From the NCBI GenBank assembly GCA_001899765.1, contig MKWM01000020.1, positions 35,315 to 99,314 on the forward strand: a stretch of DNA of 64,000 nt. Reading direction: 5' to 3'. The DNA is from Thiobacillus sp. 63-78 (GTDB lineage Bacteria; Pseudomonadota; Gammaproteobacteria; Burkholderiales; Thiobacillaceae). The translations under genes were made by a program, and so were the position numbers. The first letter of the stretch is position 1, and each line of letters begins with the position of its first letter. Positions 9,486 to 19,745 of this stretch are shown here, piece after piece. The notes beneath the pieces are model-generated. The model ran no database searches. It was given only the letters and a program-made list of their open reading frames with translations, and was not told the origin of the DNA.

Positions 9486-10384
9486 GTTGTCTCCAGTACG
9501 GTTGCCGCCTTCTGTGCGGCGGGGGCAGCCAGGCAGTGCGCCCAGTGAATGATTTCCAGCGTGCCGTCGGCCTGCTCGGCCAGCGCGGTCAGGCTTTCCA
9601 CCCAGTCGCCGTCGTTGCAGTACAACAATCCGTCGATCTGACGGATCTCGGCCTTGTGGATGTGGCCGCAGATGACGCCGTCGCAGTCGCGCCGCCGTGC
9701 CTCGTCGGTCATCACTTTCTCGAACGCGGTGATGAAGCTGACCGCATTCTTGACCTTGTGCTTGAGGTATTGCGACAGCGACCAGTAGGGATAACCCAGG
9801 CGCGTGCGCAGGCCGTTGAACCAGCGGTTCAGCGCCAGGATCATCGTGTAGCCCCAGTCGCCCAGATAGGCCAGCCAGCGCGCGTGCTGCATCACGCCGT
9901 CGAACAGGTCGCCGTGGGTGACCAGGAAACGGCGGCCGTCGGCGGTGACATGGATCACTTCATCCGCCACCTCGATATCGCCAAACGCCAGTCCCATGAA
10001 TTGCCGCGCCATCGAGTCGTGATTGCCCGGCACGTAGATCACGCGCGTTCCCCGGCGGGCCTTGCGCAGGAGCTTTTGCACGACGTCGTTGTGGGCCTGC
10101 GGCCAGTACCAGCCACGGCGCAATTGCCAGCCGTCGATGATGTCTCCGACCAGATACAGGGTGTCGGATTCGTTGTGCTTCAGGAAATCGAGCAGGTAGC
10201 GCGCCTGACAGCCAGTCGTGCCGAGATGAATGTCGGATATCCAGAGCGTGCGGTAGTGACTGGGGGCGGGGGTCGATGCGGCAGACGGGAAGGAGGGCTG
10301 GACGGAGGCCGGGCAGGCCGCGCCAGATGGCCGCATGTAGCCAGGCTGACGCGCGCGAAGCAGATTCGAGACGCGATTCAACAT
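9482..10384 (-). CDS. LpxH-like metallophosphoesterase (UDP-2,3-diacylglucosamine diphosphatase family)
   Basis: About 300 residues with the full calcineurin-like metal-site set: SDIHLG, GDIIDGW, GNHDS, THGD and GHIHKAE. This subgroup resembles the larger LpxH relatives rather than the 240-residue lipid A enzyme. The open frame extends upstream into ppk, but that part is a shadow of ppk; I chose the ATG at 10384 (MLNRVSNLL), with 10335 (MRPSG) as an alternative. Coupled to the glycosyltransferase by a 4-nt overlap. Exact substrate unknown. Confidence 0.82.
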   Translation of the reverse strand: MLNRVSNLLRARQPGYMRPSGAACPASVQPSFPSAASTPAPSHYRTLWISDIHLGTTGCQARYLLDFLKHNESDTLYLVGDIIDGWQLRRGWYWPQAHNDVVQKLLRKARRGTRVIYVPGNHDSMARQFMGLAFGDIEVADEVIHVTADGRRFLVTHGDLFDGVMQHARWLAYLGDWGYTMILALNRWFNGLRTRLGYPYWSLSQYLKHKVKNAVSFITAFEKVMTDEARRRDCDGVICGHIHKAEIRQIDGLLYCNDGDWVESLTALAEQADGTLEIIHWAHCLAAPAAQKAATVLETT

Positions 10385-10506
10385 GCCGCCATCAGGCCAC
10401 AGCCAGATGACCGTGACGTGACGCTTGCTTGAAGCTTTGTTGGCGTGTGACGCGCGGGCCGGAAGTGCGTGGGCGCAGAGCCGTCGCGACCTGCGGCAGC
10501 GGGGAG

Positions 10507-12567
10507 TCAGCGTGAAAGCAGCGCCAGCAGTTCGGCCTGCGCGCTGTAGGCCTTGGCACGGCGTTTGGCGCGGCGACGGTAGCTGCCATCGGACAGCATG
10601 TCCCAGGCCTGCACGTTGTCTCGCAGATAAGGTTTCAGCCCTTCCGCGATCACGCGTTTCTTCAGCTTGGGATTGAGGATGGGGAAACCGGTTTCGATAC
10701 GGCGAAAGAAATTGCGGTCCATCCAGTCGGCCGATGACAGGAAGACCTTCTCGTCGCCGCCGTTTCTGAAATAGAAGATGCGCGTGTGCTCGAGGAAGCG
10801 TCCGACCACCGAGCGCACGTGGATGTGCTCGGACAGGCCGGGAATACCGGGCTTGAGCGCACACACGCCGCGAATGATGAGGTCGATCTTCACCCCGGCC
10901 TGGCTGGCGGCATACAGGGCAGCGATCACCTGCGGCTCCAGCAGTGCATTCATCTTGGCGATGATGGCGGCCGGCTTGCCGGCGGCCGCCAGTTCGGCTT
11001 CGTGGTTGATGGCGGCGACGACTTCACTGTGCAGCGTGAACGGCGACTGCCACAGACGCTTGAGCTTGCCGGCCTTGCCCAGTCCGGTGATCTGGGTGAA
11101 CAGGCTGCCGACATCTTCGGTGATAGTCTCGTCGGCGGTCAAAAGGCCGAAGTCGGTATACAGACGCGCGGTGCGGGCGTGGTAGTTGCCGGTGCCCAGA
11201 TGCGCATAGCGGCGCAGTTCGCCGTCTTCGCGGCGGATCACCAGTGCCAGCTTGGCGTGGGTCTTGTGGCCCACGACGCCGTAGACGACATGGGCGCCGA
11301 CCTCCTCCAGCCGGGCGGCCCAGTTGATGTTGGCCTCTTCGTCAAAGCGCGCCATCAGCTCGACCACCACGGTGACCTCCTTGCCCGACTGCGCTGCCTG
11401 GATCAGCGCCTGCATCAGCTTGGAATCGGTCCCGGTGCGGTACACCGTCTGCCGCATGGCGACGACGTGGGGATCGGCGGCGGCCTGCTCGATGAAGTCG
11501 ATCACCGGCTGGAAGGATTCGAATGGATGGTGCAGCAGGATGTCGCCCTTGCGGATCTGCGCGAAGATATCCTCGTCCTTGGCCAGGCGTGCGGGCAGGG
11601 CCGGAACGAAAGGGGGGAACTTGAGGTCGGGGCGGTCGACCCAGTCGGGTACCTGCATCAGGCGCACCAGATTCACCGGCCCCCGTTCCTGATAGAGGTC
11701 GTCGGCTTCGAGCTCGAACTGCGCCAGCAAAAAGGTCGCCATCGATTCCGAGCAGTTGTCGGCCACTTCCAGCCGCACGGCCGCGCCGAAGTGGCGTTGC
11801 GGCAGTTCGCCCTGCAGCGCCTGGCGCAGGTTCTTGGTTTCCTCGTCGTCGACGAAGAGATCGGAGTTGCGCGTGACGCGAAACTGGTAGCAGCCCTGCA
11901 CCGCCATGCCGGTGAACAGTTCGCCGACGTGGGCATGCAGGATCGACGACAGGAAGACGAAGCCGTATTCGCAGCCGGCGATTTCTTCCGGCAGACGGAT
12001 GACGCGCGGCAGCGAACGCGGCGCCTGCACCACGGCGGCGCCGGAGTTGCGTCCAAACGCGTCGCGTCCGGACAATTCGACCGCGAAATTGAGGCTCTTG
12101 TTGAGCACGCGCGGGAAGGGATGCGAGGGGTCGAGCCCGACCGGCGTCAATACCGGCATCAGTTCGCGGAAAAAATAGTCGCGTATCCACGCCGCCTGGG
12201 TGTCGTTCCAGTGCGTGCGGCGGATGAAGCAGACGCCGTGCTCGGCCAGCTCGGGAATGATCTTCTTGTTGAAGAGCTCGTACTGCCGGGCTGCCAGCGC
12301 GTGGGCCGTTTCCGAGACCGCGCGAAACTGTTGCCGTGGCGTCAGGCCGTCGGGTGAGCGCTGGCTGGAGTTGGCGCGGATCTGTTCCTTGAGCCCGGCC
12401 ACGCGCACTTCGAAAAATTCGTCCAGGTTGCTCGATACGATGCACAGGAAGCGCAGGCGTTCCAGCAGGGGCGTGGAGGGGTCGTCGGCCTGTGCCAGCA
12501 CGCGGCGCTGGAAGGCGAGAATACCGAGTTCGCGATTGAGGAGGGTATCGGGGCCAGGCCGGTTCAT
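10507..12567 (-). CDS. ppk1: Polyphosphate kinase 1
   Basis: A 686-residue PPK1 that makes inorganic polyphosphate from ATP. The N-domain (LNRELGILAFQRRVL), the head domain and the two PLD-like catalytic domains are present, including the autophosphorylated His region YAHLGTGNYH and the second His in RFLEHTRIFYF. A TTG nine codons upstream is also open; the ATG at 12567 matches the family start MNRPG. It is divergent from the CYTH-CHAD gene 64 nt away. Both relate to polyphosphate, suggesting shared control. Confidence 0.96.
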   Translation of the reverse strand: MNRPGPDTLLNRELGILAFQRRVLAQADDPSTPLLERLRFLCIVSSNLDEFFEVRVAGLKEQIRANSSQRSPDGLTPRQQFRAVSETAHALAARQYELFNKKIIPELAEHGVCFIRRTHWNDTQAAWIRDYFFRELMPVLTPVGLDPSHPFPRVLNKSLNFAVELSGRDAFGRNSGAAVVQAPRSLPRVIRLPEEIAGCEYGFVFLSSILHAHVGELFTGMAVQGCYQFRVTRNSDLFVDDEETKNLRQALQGELPQRHFGAAVRLEVADNCSESMATFLLAQFELEADDLYQERGPVNLVRLMQVPDWVDRPDLKFPPFVPALPARLAKDEDIFAQIRKGDILLHHPFESFQPVIDFIEQAAADPHVVAMRQTVYRTGTDSKLMQALIQAAQSGKEVTVVVELMARFDEEANINWAARLEEVGAHVVYGVVGHKTHAKLALVIRREDGELRRYAHLGTGNYHARTARLYTDFGLLTADETITEDVGSLFTQITGLGKAGKLKRLWQSPFTLHSEVVAAINHEAELAAAGKPAAIIAKMNALLEPQVIAALYAASQAGVKIDLIIRGVCALKPGIPGLSEHIHVRSVVGRFLEHTRIFYFRNGGDEKVFLSSADWMDRNFFRRIETGFPILNPKLKKRVIAEGLKPYLRDNVQAWDMLSDGSYRRRAKRRAKAYSAQAELLALLSR

Positions 12568-12631
12568 AATGGATTTGTTCGTGGTGTGCTTCAATGTTAA
12601 TCGCCCTGTTCGTCCCTGATATGACAGTTAT

Positions 12632-14329
12632 ATGACAACGCCGCACCCGATGGAAATCGAGCTCAAGCTGGCGCTGCCTCCGCAGCAGGTGGCGGCCTTT
12701 CTGAAGCGGATGGCCCGGCGCCGCACCCTTCAGGGCACAGGTGGCGCGCCGGTGCGACAGACATTGCTTACCCGATATTACGACACCCCGGATTTTGCCT
12801 TGAGTGCGCAGGGCGTGGCCTTGCGTGTGCGGCGGGTGGGGCGCCGCTGGCTGCAGACGCTGAAGACCGAAGGCGAGCGGCAGGGCGGACTGTCGCGGCG
12901 TGTCGAATTCGAGATGCCGGTGAGCCGGGGCGCACCGGACTGGAACCGTTTCCCGTCCGAGGCGCGCGCCCGCATACCGGAGGTGCTGCGCGCGCGGCTG
13001 GTGCCGGTGTTCGAGACGCGCTTCCATCGCACCATCTGGCTGGTGGCCGGCAGGGGGGGCGCGAGGATCGAGATCGCACTCGACGTCGGCGAGATCGCAG
13101 TGCGGCGGGATACACACAGCGGCGAGCACAGCCAGCCGATCTGCGAGATCGAGCTTGAACTGAAATCCGGCCAGCCGGATGCGCTGTTCGCGCAGGCTCT
13201 GGACTGGTCCGGTACGTTTGATTGCCTGCCGCTCGACCTCAGCAAGGCGGAGCGTGGCGTACGGTTGGCGCACGGGATGGACGCGATGCCGGCCAGGTCC
13301 GGGCCGCTGGCGCTGGACCGTTCCATGCGTGTGGAGGACGGTTTCGCCGCCATCGTCCAGGCATGTCTGGCGCAGTTTCAGTCCAATCTGCCGGGCGTGC
13401 TGAGTGCTCTCCCGCCTTCGCAAACGGGAACGGGAGCGCATGCCGGGCCCGTGCCGGGCAACGAGTATGTCCATCAGGCGCGGGTCGCGCTGCGGCGGTT
13501 GCGGGCGGCATTGCGGCTGGCCCGCAAGGTGTGTGTGCTGCCGTCCGAACTGCGCGACGGCCTGCGCGCGCTGGCCGTCGCGCTGGGTCCGGCACGCGAC
13601 TGGGACGTGCTGTGTGACGAGACCCTGCCGCCGATCGCGCCGCATTACCCGGATCCCGACGGCTGGCAGCGCGGCATGGCGGGACTTCAGGCACACCGTG
13701 ACGCGGCGAGCGAGGTGATGCGTGAAACGCTTCGGGCGGCACGCCCGGGCGCCTGGCTACTGGCGATGCAGCGCTGGCTGATGCGGCATGGCTGGCGTTC
13801 ATCCCCCCGTGGCGGGCATCAGGCCGCCGCGGGAGGAAAGGTGTCGGACACGCAGCGTCGCGTCCAGCGCATGCCGCTCGACACGTGGGCGCGTCAGGTG
13901 CTGCAGACAGGGCATCGGCCCATTGTCCGCGGCGCACGGGCGTTCGGCGGACTGACGCCTCGCCAGCGCCATGCCCTGCGTATCGCCGTCAAGCGCCAGC
14001 GTTATGCAGCCGAATTTTTCCAGATGCTGTTCGACGACCGGCCGGACGGGCGCCAGCGAGAAGCCATGTATCTGTCGGCGCTGCGCGCAGCCCAGGATAG
14101 CCTGGGGCAGGCCAGCGATGCGTATGTTGCGTCGACCCTGCTGCGTGCAGGCTGGGCGGTTCCGCACACCCTGCAAAGCGGAGCGGATCGAAGTCCTTCC
14201 GGGACGCCGGAGGCGGAGCCGATGGTTTCCTTTGCCCTGGGCTGGCTGGCGGCGAAACAGGCCGGGCAGGCAGGCGATGAGACTGCCGGCCCGGTTCGCG
14301 CACTGCTGGAATTGAAATCTTACTGGTAG
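12632..14329 (+). CDS. CYTH and CHAD domain protein (triphosphatase, polyphosphate-binding)
   Basis: A 565-residue two-domain protein. The CYTH tunnel domain (residues about 7-205) begins with the ExExK motif EIELK and is expected to hydrolyse inorganic triphosphate or bind nucleotides and polyphosphate. The CHAD domain (about 230-560), an all-helical module with many Arg/His (HQARVALRRLRAALRLAR), binds polyphosphate. Divergence from ppk1 and the following sixA fit a polyphosphate role. Length is typical of YgiF-type proteins with an extended CHAD. Confidence 0.9.
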   Translation: MTTPHPMEIELKLALPPQQVAAFLKRMARRRTLQGTGGAPVRQTLLTRYYDTPDFALSAQGVALRVRRVGRRWLQTLKTEGERQGGLSRRVEFEMPVSRGAPDWNRFPSEARARIPEVLRARLVPVFETRFHRTIWLVAGRGGARIEIALDVGEIAVRRDTHSGEHSQPICEIELELKSGQPDALFAQALDWSGTFDCLPLDLSKAERGVRLAHGMDAMPARSGPLALDRSMRVEDGFAAIVQACLAQFQSNLPGVLSALPPSQTGTGAHAGPVPGNEYVHQARVALRRLRAALRLARKVCVLPSELRDGLRALAVALGPARDWDVLCDETLPPIAPHYPDPDGWQRGMAGLQAHRDAASEVMRETLRAARPGAWLLAMQRWLMRHGWRSSPRGGHQAAAGGKVSDTQRRVQRMPLDTWARQVLQTGHRPIVRGARAFGGLTPRQRHALRIAVKRQRYAAEFFQMLFDDRPDGRQREAMYLSALRAAQDSLGQASDAYVASTLLRAGWAVPHTLQSGADRSPSGTPEAEPMVSFALGWLAAKQAGQAGDETAGPVRALLELKSYW

Positions 14330-14413
14330 ATTCGGTGGCGCGGCGGATGCCGCCGGGCAGCGGGCATTCTCATGCGTCTCAAGCCAGATATTCATTGATA
14401 GAAGGAGCAGCGG

Positions 14414-14866
14414 GTGGAAATCATTTTGTGGCGACACGCCGAGGCCGATGACACGGCCCCCGATCTCAAGCGTGAACTCACCGACAAAGGGCGCAAACAG
14501 GCATCGCGCATGGCGGACTGGCTCAACCCGCGGCTGCCGCAGGACATCAGGATTCTGGTGAGCCCGGCGGTCCGCGCCCTGCAGACCGCGCAGGCGCTGG
14601 GGCGCGAATACGAACAGTCACCGGCCCTGGCGCCAGGATGCCGGGCGGAAGACATTCTGACCGCCGCGGCTTGGCCGGATGCGGCCGGAGCGGTATTGAT
14701 CGTGGGCCATCAGCCCACGCTGGGGCAGGTGGCGATGTGGCTGCTGGCCGGACAGGCGGGCGACCTGGCGGTGAAGAAGGGGAGCATCTGGTGGTTCGAG
14801 GGCCGCCGGCGCACCCGACAACTGGAGGTGGTATTGCGCGCTGTCGCCACGCCCGACTGGTTATAA
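14414..14866 (+). CDS. sixA: Phosphohistidine phosphatase SixA
   Basis: A 150-residue histidine phosphatase family protein. The RHG-type motif is LWRHAEADD near the N-terminus, and the second catalytic His lies in VGHQPTLGQV. SixA removes phosphate from phosphohistidine on His-phosphotransfer proteins. The start is GTG preceded by AGAAGGAG. It is probably co-transcribed with the CYTH-CHAD gene 84 nt upstream. Confidence 0.9.
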   Translation: MEIILWRHAEADDTAPDLKRELTDKGRKQASRMADWLNPRLPQDIRILVSPAVRALQTAQALGREYEQSPALAPGCRAEDILTAAAWPDAAGAVLIVGHQPTLGQVAMWLLAGQAGDLAVKKGSIWWFEGRRRTRQLEVVLRAVATPDWL

Positions 14867-14926
14867 TCGCCGTGTGATGACGCAACCCATCAAGATCCGG
14901 CAGCCCGGCCCGACCCTGCAAACGAG

Positions 14927-16279
14927 GTGTGCCCCGTGCCGGGCTGGCTGAGCAATCTGCGCGACCTGATCGCAGAAGCGAGTCCGCTGCGCCGCTTCAC
15001 GTTTGTCCTGCTGGTACTGCTACCGCTGACGGCGCTGGCTGCGGCCTATCTGTGGCTCAATCCGCCGCTCTACCGCACCCTCTATCCGCATCTGTCGGAC
15101 CGTTCCGGCGGCGAAGTGATCGCCGCGCTCGAGCAGCTTGATATTGCCTACCGCCTGTCTGCCGCCGACGGCAGCATCGAGGTGCCGGCCGATCGGCTGC
15201 ATGTGGCGCGCTACCGCCTGGCCGCGCGCGGCCTGCCCCGGTCCGACGCCGACGCGCAGGACGAAGTCGATCGCGCGCCCCGCTTCGGCGCTTCGTCGCT
15301 GGAAGAGCAGCAGCGCTATCAGCACGCACTGGAAACCGATCTGGCACGCTCGATCCAGTCGCTGGAAACGGTCGAGCTGGCGCGGGTCCATCTCGCCCTG
15401 CCCAGGGTCTCGCCGTTCCTGCGCGACGCGCCGCCGGCCACCGCAGCGGTGCTGGTGCGCCTGCGTCCGAACGCGCGGCTGTCGGCCGGGCAGGTGACGA
15501 CGATCCAGACCCTGGTGGCGGCCAGCGTGCCGCGTATGAAGCGGTCCGAGGTACAGGTATTCGACCCGCGCGGCGTGCTGCTGGGCGACGCGGCGCCCGA
15601 GGCGGTGCCATCGCCGCAGCGGGCGGTGGAGCAGGATCTGGCGCAGCGGGCGCTGGCCGTGCTGACGCCCTGGCTCGGCAAGGACCGGGTGAATGTGCAG
15701 GTGACGGCCACGCTGGAGGACGGCGACGTCGAACAGACGGTGGAACGGGTCCGCAACGTCGTGGTGGACGGCCGCATGCGCCCGCTCGAGAAGACCGTGC
15801 GCACCACGCGCACGCCACAAGGCCGCATCCAGCGCGTGAATGCCATCGTGATCCTCGGATTCGAGGCGAGCGCCGCCGAGCTCGCCCGTGCCGGTCAGCT
15901 GGCCCGCCAGGCACTGGGACTGGTGCCATCGCGCGGCGACACGGTGAATGTCTATGCCCTGCCTGCGACGCACGCCGCGCCGCCCGCAGCAATCGTCGTG
16001 CAACCGCAGGCGAAGCCTCCGCGTTCGACTGCGCCCATGCCGCCGGCCAGCCAACCGCCGGCGACGCCCCGGATCGTTGATTTCCAGCCCTGGATGCTGG
16101 CCGCGCTCGGGGGCGGACTTCTGCTCATCGGGCTGGCCGTCTGGCGGCGCCCGCGGCCTGCGGCGGCCGTCGAGCCGCCGGTCGTGGACCTCGATGCCGA
16201 ACTCGAGGTCACGCGCAGCCAGGTGCTGGCCAATCCGCGCGTGACCGCAGATGTCATCAAGCTCTGGATGCGCGCGTGA
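14927..16279 (+). CDS. fliF: Flagellar M-ring protein FliF (compact)
   Basis: A 450-residue inner-membrane ring protein on which the flagellar motor and export gate assemble. A membrane segment at about 27-47 (FVLLVLLPLTALAAAYLWL) is followed by the ring-building motifs (LDIAYRL, LPRSDADAQD, ALETDLARSIQSLE, ARVHLALP). A Pro-rich linker and a second membrane segment (about 385-403) come next, then the FliG-binding tail NPRVTADVIKLWM. It is about 100 residues shorter than usual, mainly through a reduced periplasmic loop. First gene of the fli operon; start inferred at ATG/GTG near 14927-14936. Confidence 0.93.
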   Translation: MCPVPGWLSNLRDLIAEASPLRRFTFVLLVLLPLTALAAAYLWLNPPLYRTLYPHLSDRSGGEVIAALEQLDIAYRLSAADGSIEVPADRLHVARYRLAARGLPRSDADAQDEVDRAPRFGASSLEEQQRYQHALETDLARSIQSLETVELARVHLALPRVSPFLRDAPPATAAVLVRLRPNARLSAGQVTTIQTLVAASVPRMKRSEVQVFDPRGVLLGDAAPEAVPSPQRAVEQDLAQRALAVLTPWLGKDRVNVQVTATLEDGDVEQTVERVRNVVVDGRMRPLEKTVRTTRTPQGRIQRVNAIVILGFEASAAELARAGQLARQALGLVPSRGDTVNVYALPATHAAPPAAIVVQPQAKPPRSTAPMPPASQPPATPRIVDFQPWMLAALGGGLLLIGLAVWRRPRPAAAVEPPVVDLDAELEVTRSQVLANPRVTADVIKLWMRA

Positions 16280-16352
16280 GCAGCCGCATGAATTCCAACC
16301 CGGATGCGCGCGTGAGCAGCCGCATGGATCAAGCCAGGATGTGCGCGTGAGC
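16266..16352 (+). repeat. 36-bp-period repeat at the fliF/fliG junction
   Basis: A 25-base unit beginning GGATGCGCGCGTGAGCAG occurs at 16266-16290 and 16302-16326, with a third diverged partial copy at 16337-16352. The first copy carries the fliF stop and the last carries the fliG GTG start, so the repeats separate and probably arose by slippage at the fliF end. Confidence 0.85.
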
Positions 16353-17312
16353 CAGGCCGGCATCGAAAAATCCGCCGCGCTTCTGCTCGCGCTTGGCGAG
16401 GACGCCACGGCGGCCGTGTTCCGCTACCTGAGTCCGCTCGAGGTCAGCCGGCTCGGCAGCGCCATGCGCGAGCTCGACGTGCTGCCGCGCGAACGCGTGC
16501 GCGCGATCCTGCGCGAGTATGCCGCCGAGGCCGCCGAACAGACCGGATTCGCGGCGGATACCGGCCGTTTCCTCGACGAGGCGCTGCGCCAGGCCTTTCG
16601 ACCGGAACGTGCGCAGGCCCTGCTGGAACGCCTGGGTGCGCCGGGCGCGCAGGCGCTGGAAAAGCTGGCCTGGCGCGAGCCGGCGGAGATTGCCGGCCTG
16701 CTGGAGGCACAGGCGCCCCAACTGATCGCCGTAGTCGCCGCGCAACTGCCGCGCGACGTCGCCGCCGCCGTGCTCGAACTGCTGCCCGGCAAGACGCGCG
16801 CGGACACCTTGCTGGCCCTGGCGCACAGCGAGGCGCCGAGCGCCGACATGCTGCGTGACCTGGACGACTGGCTGGCCAGTCTGGACACCCTCGCGTCCCC
16901 GCAGGGTGAAGCGGCGGTGGCCAGTTTGTTGGGGAAAATGAGCGAAGGCAGCGCCGCCGCTGCCTTGAGTCAGCTCGACCGGAACGATGCGGAACTGGCC
17001 GCGCGGCTGCGCGTACGCAATCTGGAATTCGAAGATCTGGCGCGCCTGCCAGAAGCCGATCGCAAAACCTTCCTGCGCAACGTCGCCGCATCGACCCTGC
17101 TGCATGCCTTGAAAGGCAGTGACGGACGGGTGCTCGATGCGCTGACGGCGGCGATGAGCCGGACGGCCGCGCAACGCATGCGCGTCGATCTGGATACGCT
17201 CGGCCCCGTGCCGGTCACCGCGATCCAGGCGGCGCAGGAGGCCGTGGGCGAACACCTGCGGCGGCTGGCGGCGGAAGGTGCGATCCAGTTTCCCGAAGAG
17301 GAGGCGGCATGA
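16347..17312 (+). CDS. fliG: Flagellar motor switch protein FliG
   Basis: A 321-residue rotor protein that contacts FliF with its N-domain and MotA with its C-domain. The N-domain starts VSQAGIEKSAALLLALGEDATAAVF; the middle domain and the torque helix (FEDLARLPEADRKTFLRNVAASTLLHALKG) are intact, ending with LGPVPVTAIQAAQ. The frame is open upstream to 16251 through the repeat, but GTG 16347 gives the family N-terminus. It overlaps fliH by 4 nt. Confidence 0.93.
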   Translation: MSQAGIEKSAALLLALGEDATAAVFRYLSPLEVSRLGSAMRELDVLPRERVRAILREYAAEAAEQTGFAADTGRFLDEALRQAFRPERAQALLERLGAPGAQALEKLAWREPAEIAGLLEAQAPQLIAVVAAQLPRDVAAAVLELLPGKTRADTLLALAHSEAPSADMLRDLDDWLASLDTLASPQGEAAVASLLGKMSEGSAAAALSQLDRNDAELAARLRVRNLEFEDLARLPEADRKTFLRNVAASTLLHALKGSDGRVLDALTAAMSRTAAQRMRVDLDTLGPVPVTAIQAAQEAVGEHLRRLAAEGAIQFPEEEAA

Positions 17313-17902
17313 GCACAGACGACACGATGCCGGATACCCCCACTGCATTCGAACAATGGGAAGTGGTGGAACTGGCGGCGTCCGCCGAACCCGACCCGCA
17401 GGCCGAACTGGCGGCATTGCGCGAAGCCGGGCGCGCCGAAGGGTATGCCGAAGGCCTGGCTGCCGGGCGGGTGGAAGGTGAACAGGCCTGCAGTCGCATG
17501 AAGCAGCTGGCCGAGAGTTTTTCCGCGACGCTCGACAACCTCGATTTCCGTCTTGCCGACATGGTGCTGGAACTGGCGCTCGACGTGGCGCGCCAGGTGG
17601 TGGCGGGCGAACTGGCGGCACGCCCGGAACGCATCCTGGATGTGGTCAACCTGGCGCTGAAGCAGATGGCGGAAACCAGCCGCGAGGCGCGCCTGCTGCT
17701 GAATCCGGACGATGCCGCGCTGGTCCGCCCGCACCTCGACCAGGTGCTCGACAAGAATCGCCTGCGCATCGTCGAGGACGCGCGCATCGCACGCGGCGGC
17801 TGCCTGATCGAAACCGCGCAGGGCGACCTCGACGCCACGCTGCCGGCGCGCTGGCGTCAAACGGTGCAGGTGCTCGGCGCCAACCTCAACTGGATCGAAT
17901 GA
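17309..17902 (+). CDS. fliH: Flagellar assembly protein FliH
   Basis: A 197-residue peripheral stalk protein that holds and inhibits the FliI ATPase. The segment [25 protein letters not shown] shows the GxxxG repeat helix typical of FliH, followed by the V/A-ATPase E-subunit-like C-domain ([20 protein letters not shown], then [13 protein letters not shown]). It overlaps both neighbours by 4 nt (ATGA type), indicating translational coupling. Confidence 0.9.
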   Translation: MSTDDTMPDTPTAFEQWEVVELAASAEPDPQAELAALREAGRAEGYAEGLAAGRVEGEQACSRMKQLAESFSATLDNLDFRLADMVLELALDVARQVVAGELAARPERILDVVNLALKQMAETSREARLLLNPDDAALVRPHLDQVLDKNRLRIVEDARIARGGCLIETAQGDLDATLPARWRQTVQVLGANLNWIE

Positions 17903-19296
17903 TGGAACGCATCGTCCGCCTGCGCGAATACCTGGCCGACTGCCGCCGCGCGGTGAGCTGGGCGACGCCGATCGCGGCCAGTGGGCGGCTGACGCGGGTG
18001 TCGGGGCTGGTGATGGAAGCAGTCGGCCTGCGTCTGCCGGTGGGCAGCCAGTGCCATATCCAGATTCCCGGCGGCCAGAGCATCGAGGCCGAGGTGGCCG
18101 GGTTCGCCGGCGACCGCCTGTTCATCATGCCGGCCACCGACATCTACGGCGTGATGCCGGGTGCGCGGGTGATCCCTGACGACCCGCTGGCGGCACAGCC
18201 GCCGCGTCTCGGCATGCGCTACATTCCGCGCCGCCGCGCGCAGGATCGGGTGCGTCAGGTGCCGGTGGGAGACAGCCTGCTGGGGCGCGTGCTCGACGGC
18301 GCCGGGCGCCCGCTCGACGGCATGGGCACGCTGTCGCTGGAGCGCCGGGTGCCGCTGTACAGCCGTCCGATCAACCCGCTCGAACGCGCGCCGATCCGGC
18401 AGACGCTCGACGTCGGCGTGCGCGCGATCAACGGTCTGCTGACGGTCGGGCGCGGCCAGCGGCTCGGCCTGTTCGCCGGCAGCGGCGTCGGCAAGAGCAT
18501 TCTGCTCGGCATGATGGCGCGCATGACCGAAGCCGACATCGTGGTCGTCGGCCTGATTGGCGAACGCGGCCGCGAAGTCAAGGAATTCATCGACCGCATC
18601 CTCGGCAGCGAAGGCATGGCGCGCGCGGTGGTGGTGGCCGCGCCGGCCGACCATCCGCCGCTGATGCGGCTGAACGGCGCGGCGTATGCGATGTCGATCG
18701 CCGAATATTTCCGCGACCAGGGCAAGCACGTGCTGCTGATCATGGATTCGCTCACCCGCTACGCGATGGCGCAGCGCGAGGTGGCGCTGGCGATCGGCGA
18801 ACCGCCCGCCACCAAGGGCTATCCGCCGTCGGTGTTCGCCAAGCTGCCGCAACTGGCCGAGCGCGCCGGCAACGGCCGCAGCGGCAGCGGCTCGATCACC
18901 GCCTTCTTCACCGTGCTGATGGAAGGCGACGACCAGCAGGACCCGATCGCCGATGCGGCGCGCGCCATCCTCGACGGTCACATCGTGCTGAGCCGCGACC
19001 TCGCCGACGCCGGCCATTATCCCGCGATCGACATCGAAGCCTCGATCAGCCGGGCGCAGCCCGACCTGCTCTCCGACGAAGCGCTGGAGCGCACCCGCCG
19101 CTTCAAGTATCTCTATTCGCGCTACATGCGCAGCCGCGACCTGCTTGCCGTCGGCGCCTACGTCCCGGGCGCCGATCTGGTGCTGGACGAAGGCGTCCGC
19201 CTGTATCCCCGGATGCAGGGCTATCTGATGCAGGGAATGCGTGAACAGGCATCACTGGACGCCGCACGGACCGACCTTGGTGAGGTGCTCGGATGA
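17899..19296 (+). CDS. fliI: Flagellum-specific ATP synthase FliI
   Basis: A 465-residue F1-beta-like ATPase of flagellar type III export. Walker A is in [11 protein letters not shown], with [14 protein letters not shown], Walker B ([18 protein letters not shown]) and the [18 protein letters not shown] segment all conserved. It starts ATGATG within the fliH stop and ends overlapping fliJ by 4 nt. Confidence 0.97.
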   Translation: MMERIVRLREYLADCRRAVSWATPIAASGRLTRVSGLVMEAVGLRLPVGSQCHIQIPGGQSIEAEVAGFAGDRLFIMPATDIYGVMPGARVIPDDPLAAQPPRLGMRYIPRRRAQDRVRQVPVGDSLLGRVLDGAGRPLDGMGTLSLERRVPLYSRPINPLERAPIRQTLDVGVRAINGLLTVGRGQRLGLFAGSGVGKSILLGMMARMTEADIVVVGLIGERGREVKEFIDRILGSEGMARAVVVAAPADHPPLMRLNGAAYAMSIAEYFRDQGKHVLLIMDSLTRYAMAQREVALAIGEPPATKGYPPSVFAKLPQLAERAGNGRSGSGSITAFFTVLMEGDDQQDPIADAARAILDGHIVLSRDLADAGHYPAIDIEASISRAQPDLLSDEALERTRRFKYLYSRYMRSRDLLAVGAYVPGADLVLDEGVRLYPRMQGYLMQGMREQASLDAARTDLGEVLG

Positions 19297-19745
19297 AGCC
19301 GTTCGCGCTGGCGCGAGTGCTGCAACTGGCCGAGCGGCGCAGCGAAACGCTGGTGCGCGGGGTCAAGCTGGCGCACGGCGTGTGGCTGCGCGCACGCGGT
19401 CGTCAGGTGCAACTGCTGGCGTTGCGCGATGCGCATATCGCGCAACTGGCCGTCGCGTTGCAGGATGGCGTGACGGCGGCGCAGTTGCAGGAAAGCAACC
19501 GCCTGCAGCACGCGCAAGCTGCGGAAATTCAGGCGGCGCAGGCGGCCATCGACACCGCCCACCGCGACTGGCAGGCGCGGCTGGCCGAGTGGCTCCAGAC
19601 CGAGCAGCGGGTGAAGGCGCTGCGCTTGCTCGAACAGCGCTATCTGGCGCAGGCCGTGATCCAGCAACGGCGCATCGAGCAGCGCGATCATGACGAACTG
19701 GTCGAACTGACGCATCGTCGCGATGCCAGAATGCGGGGACGCTGA
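19293..19745 (+). CDS. fliJ: Flagellar export protein FliJ
   Basis: A 150-residue coiled-coil protein, the gamma-like central stalk that links FliI to the FlhA export gate. It shows the family start [16 protein letters not shown], a long uninterrupted helix rich in Gln, Arg and Leu, and [23 protein letters not shown] near the end. Identification rests on position between fliI and the next fli gene plus the coiled-coil character. Confidence 0.85.
   Translation: MKPFALARVLQLAERRSETLVRGVKLAHGVWLRARGRQVQLLALRDAHIAQLAVALQDGVTAAQLQESNRLQHAQAAEIQAAQAAIDTAHRDWQARLAEWLQTEQRVKALRLLEQRYLAQAVIQQRRIEQRDHDELVELTHRRDARMRGR

Noticed and set aside
10385..10864. Long N-terminal extension of the LpxH-like frame
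   Set aside because: It lies almost wholly inside ppk on the same strand in another frame; the LpxH motifs begin well after 10384.
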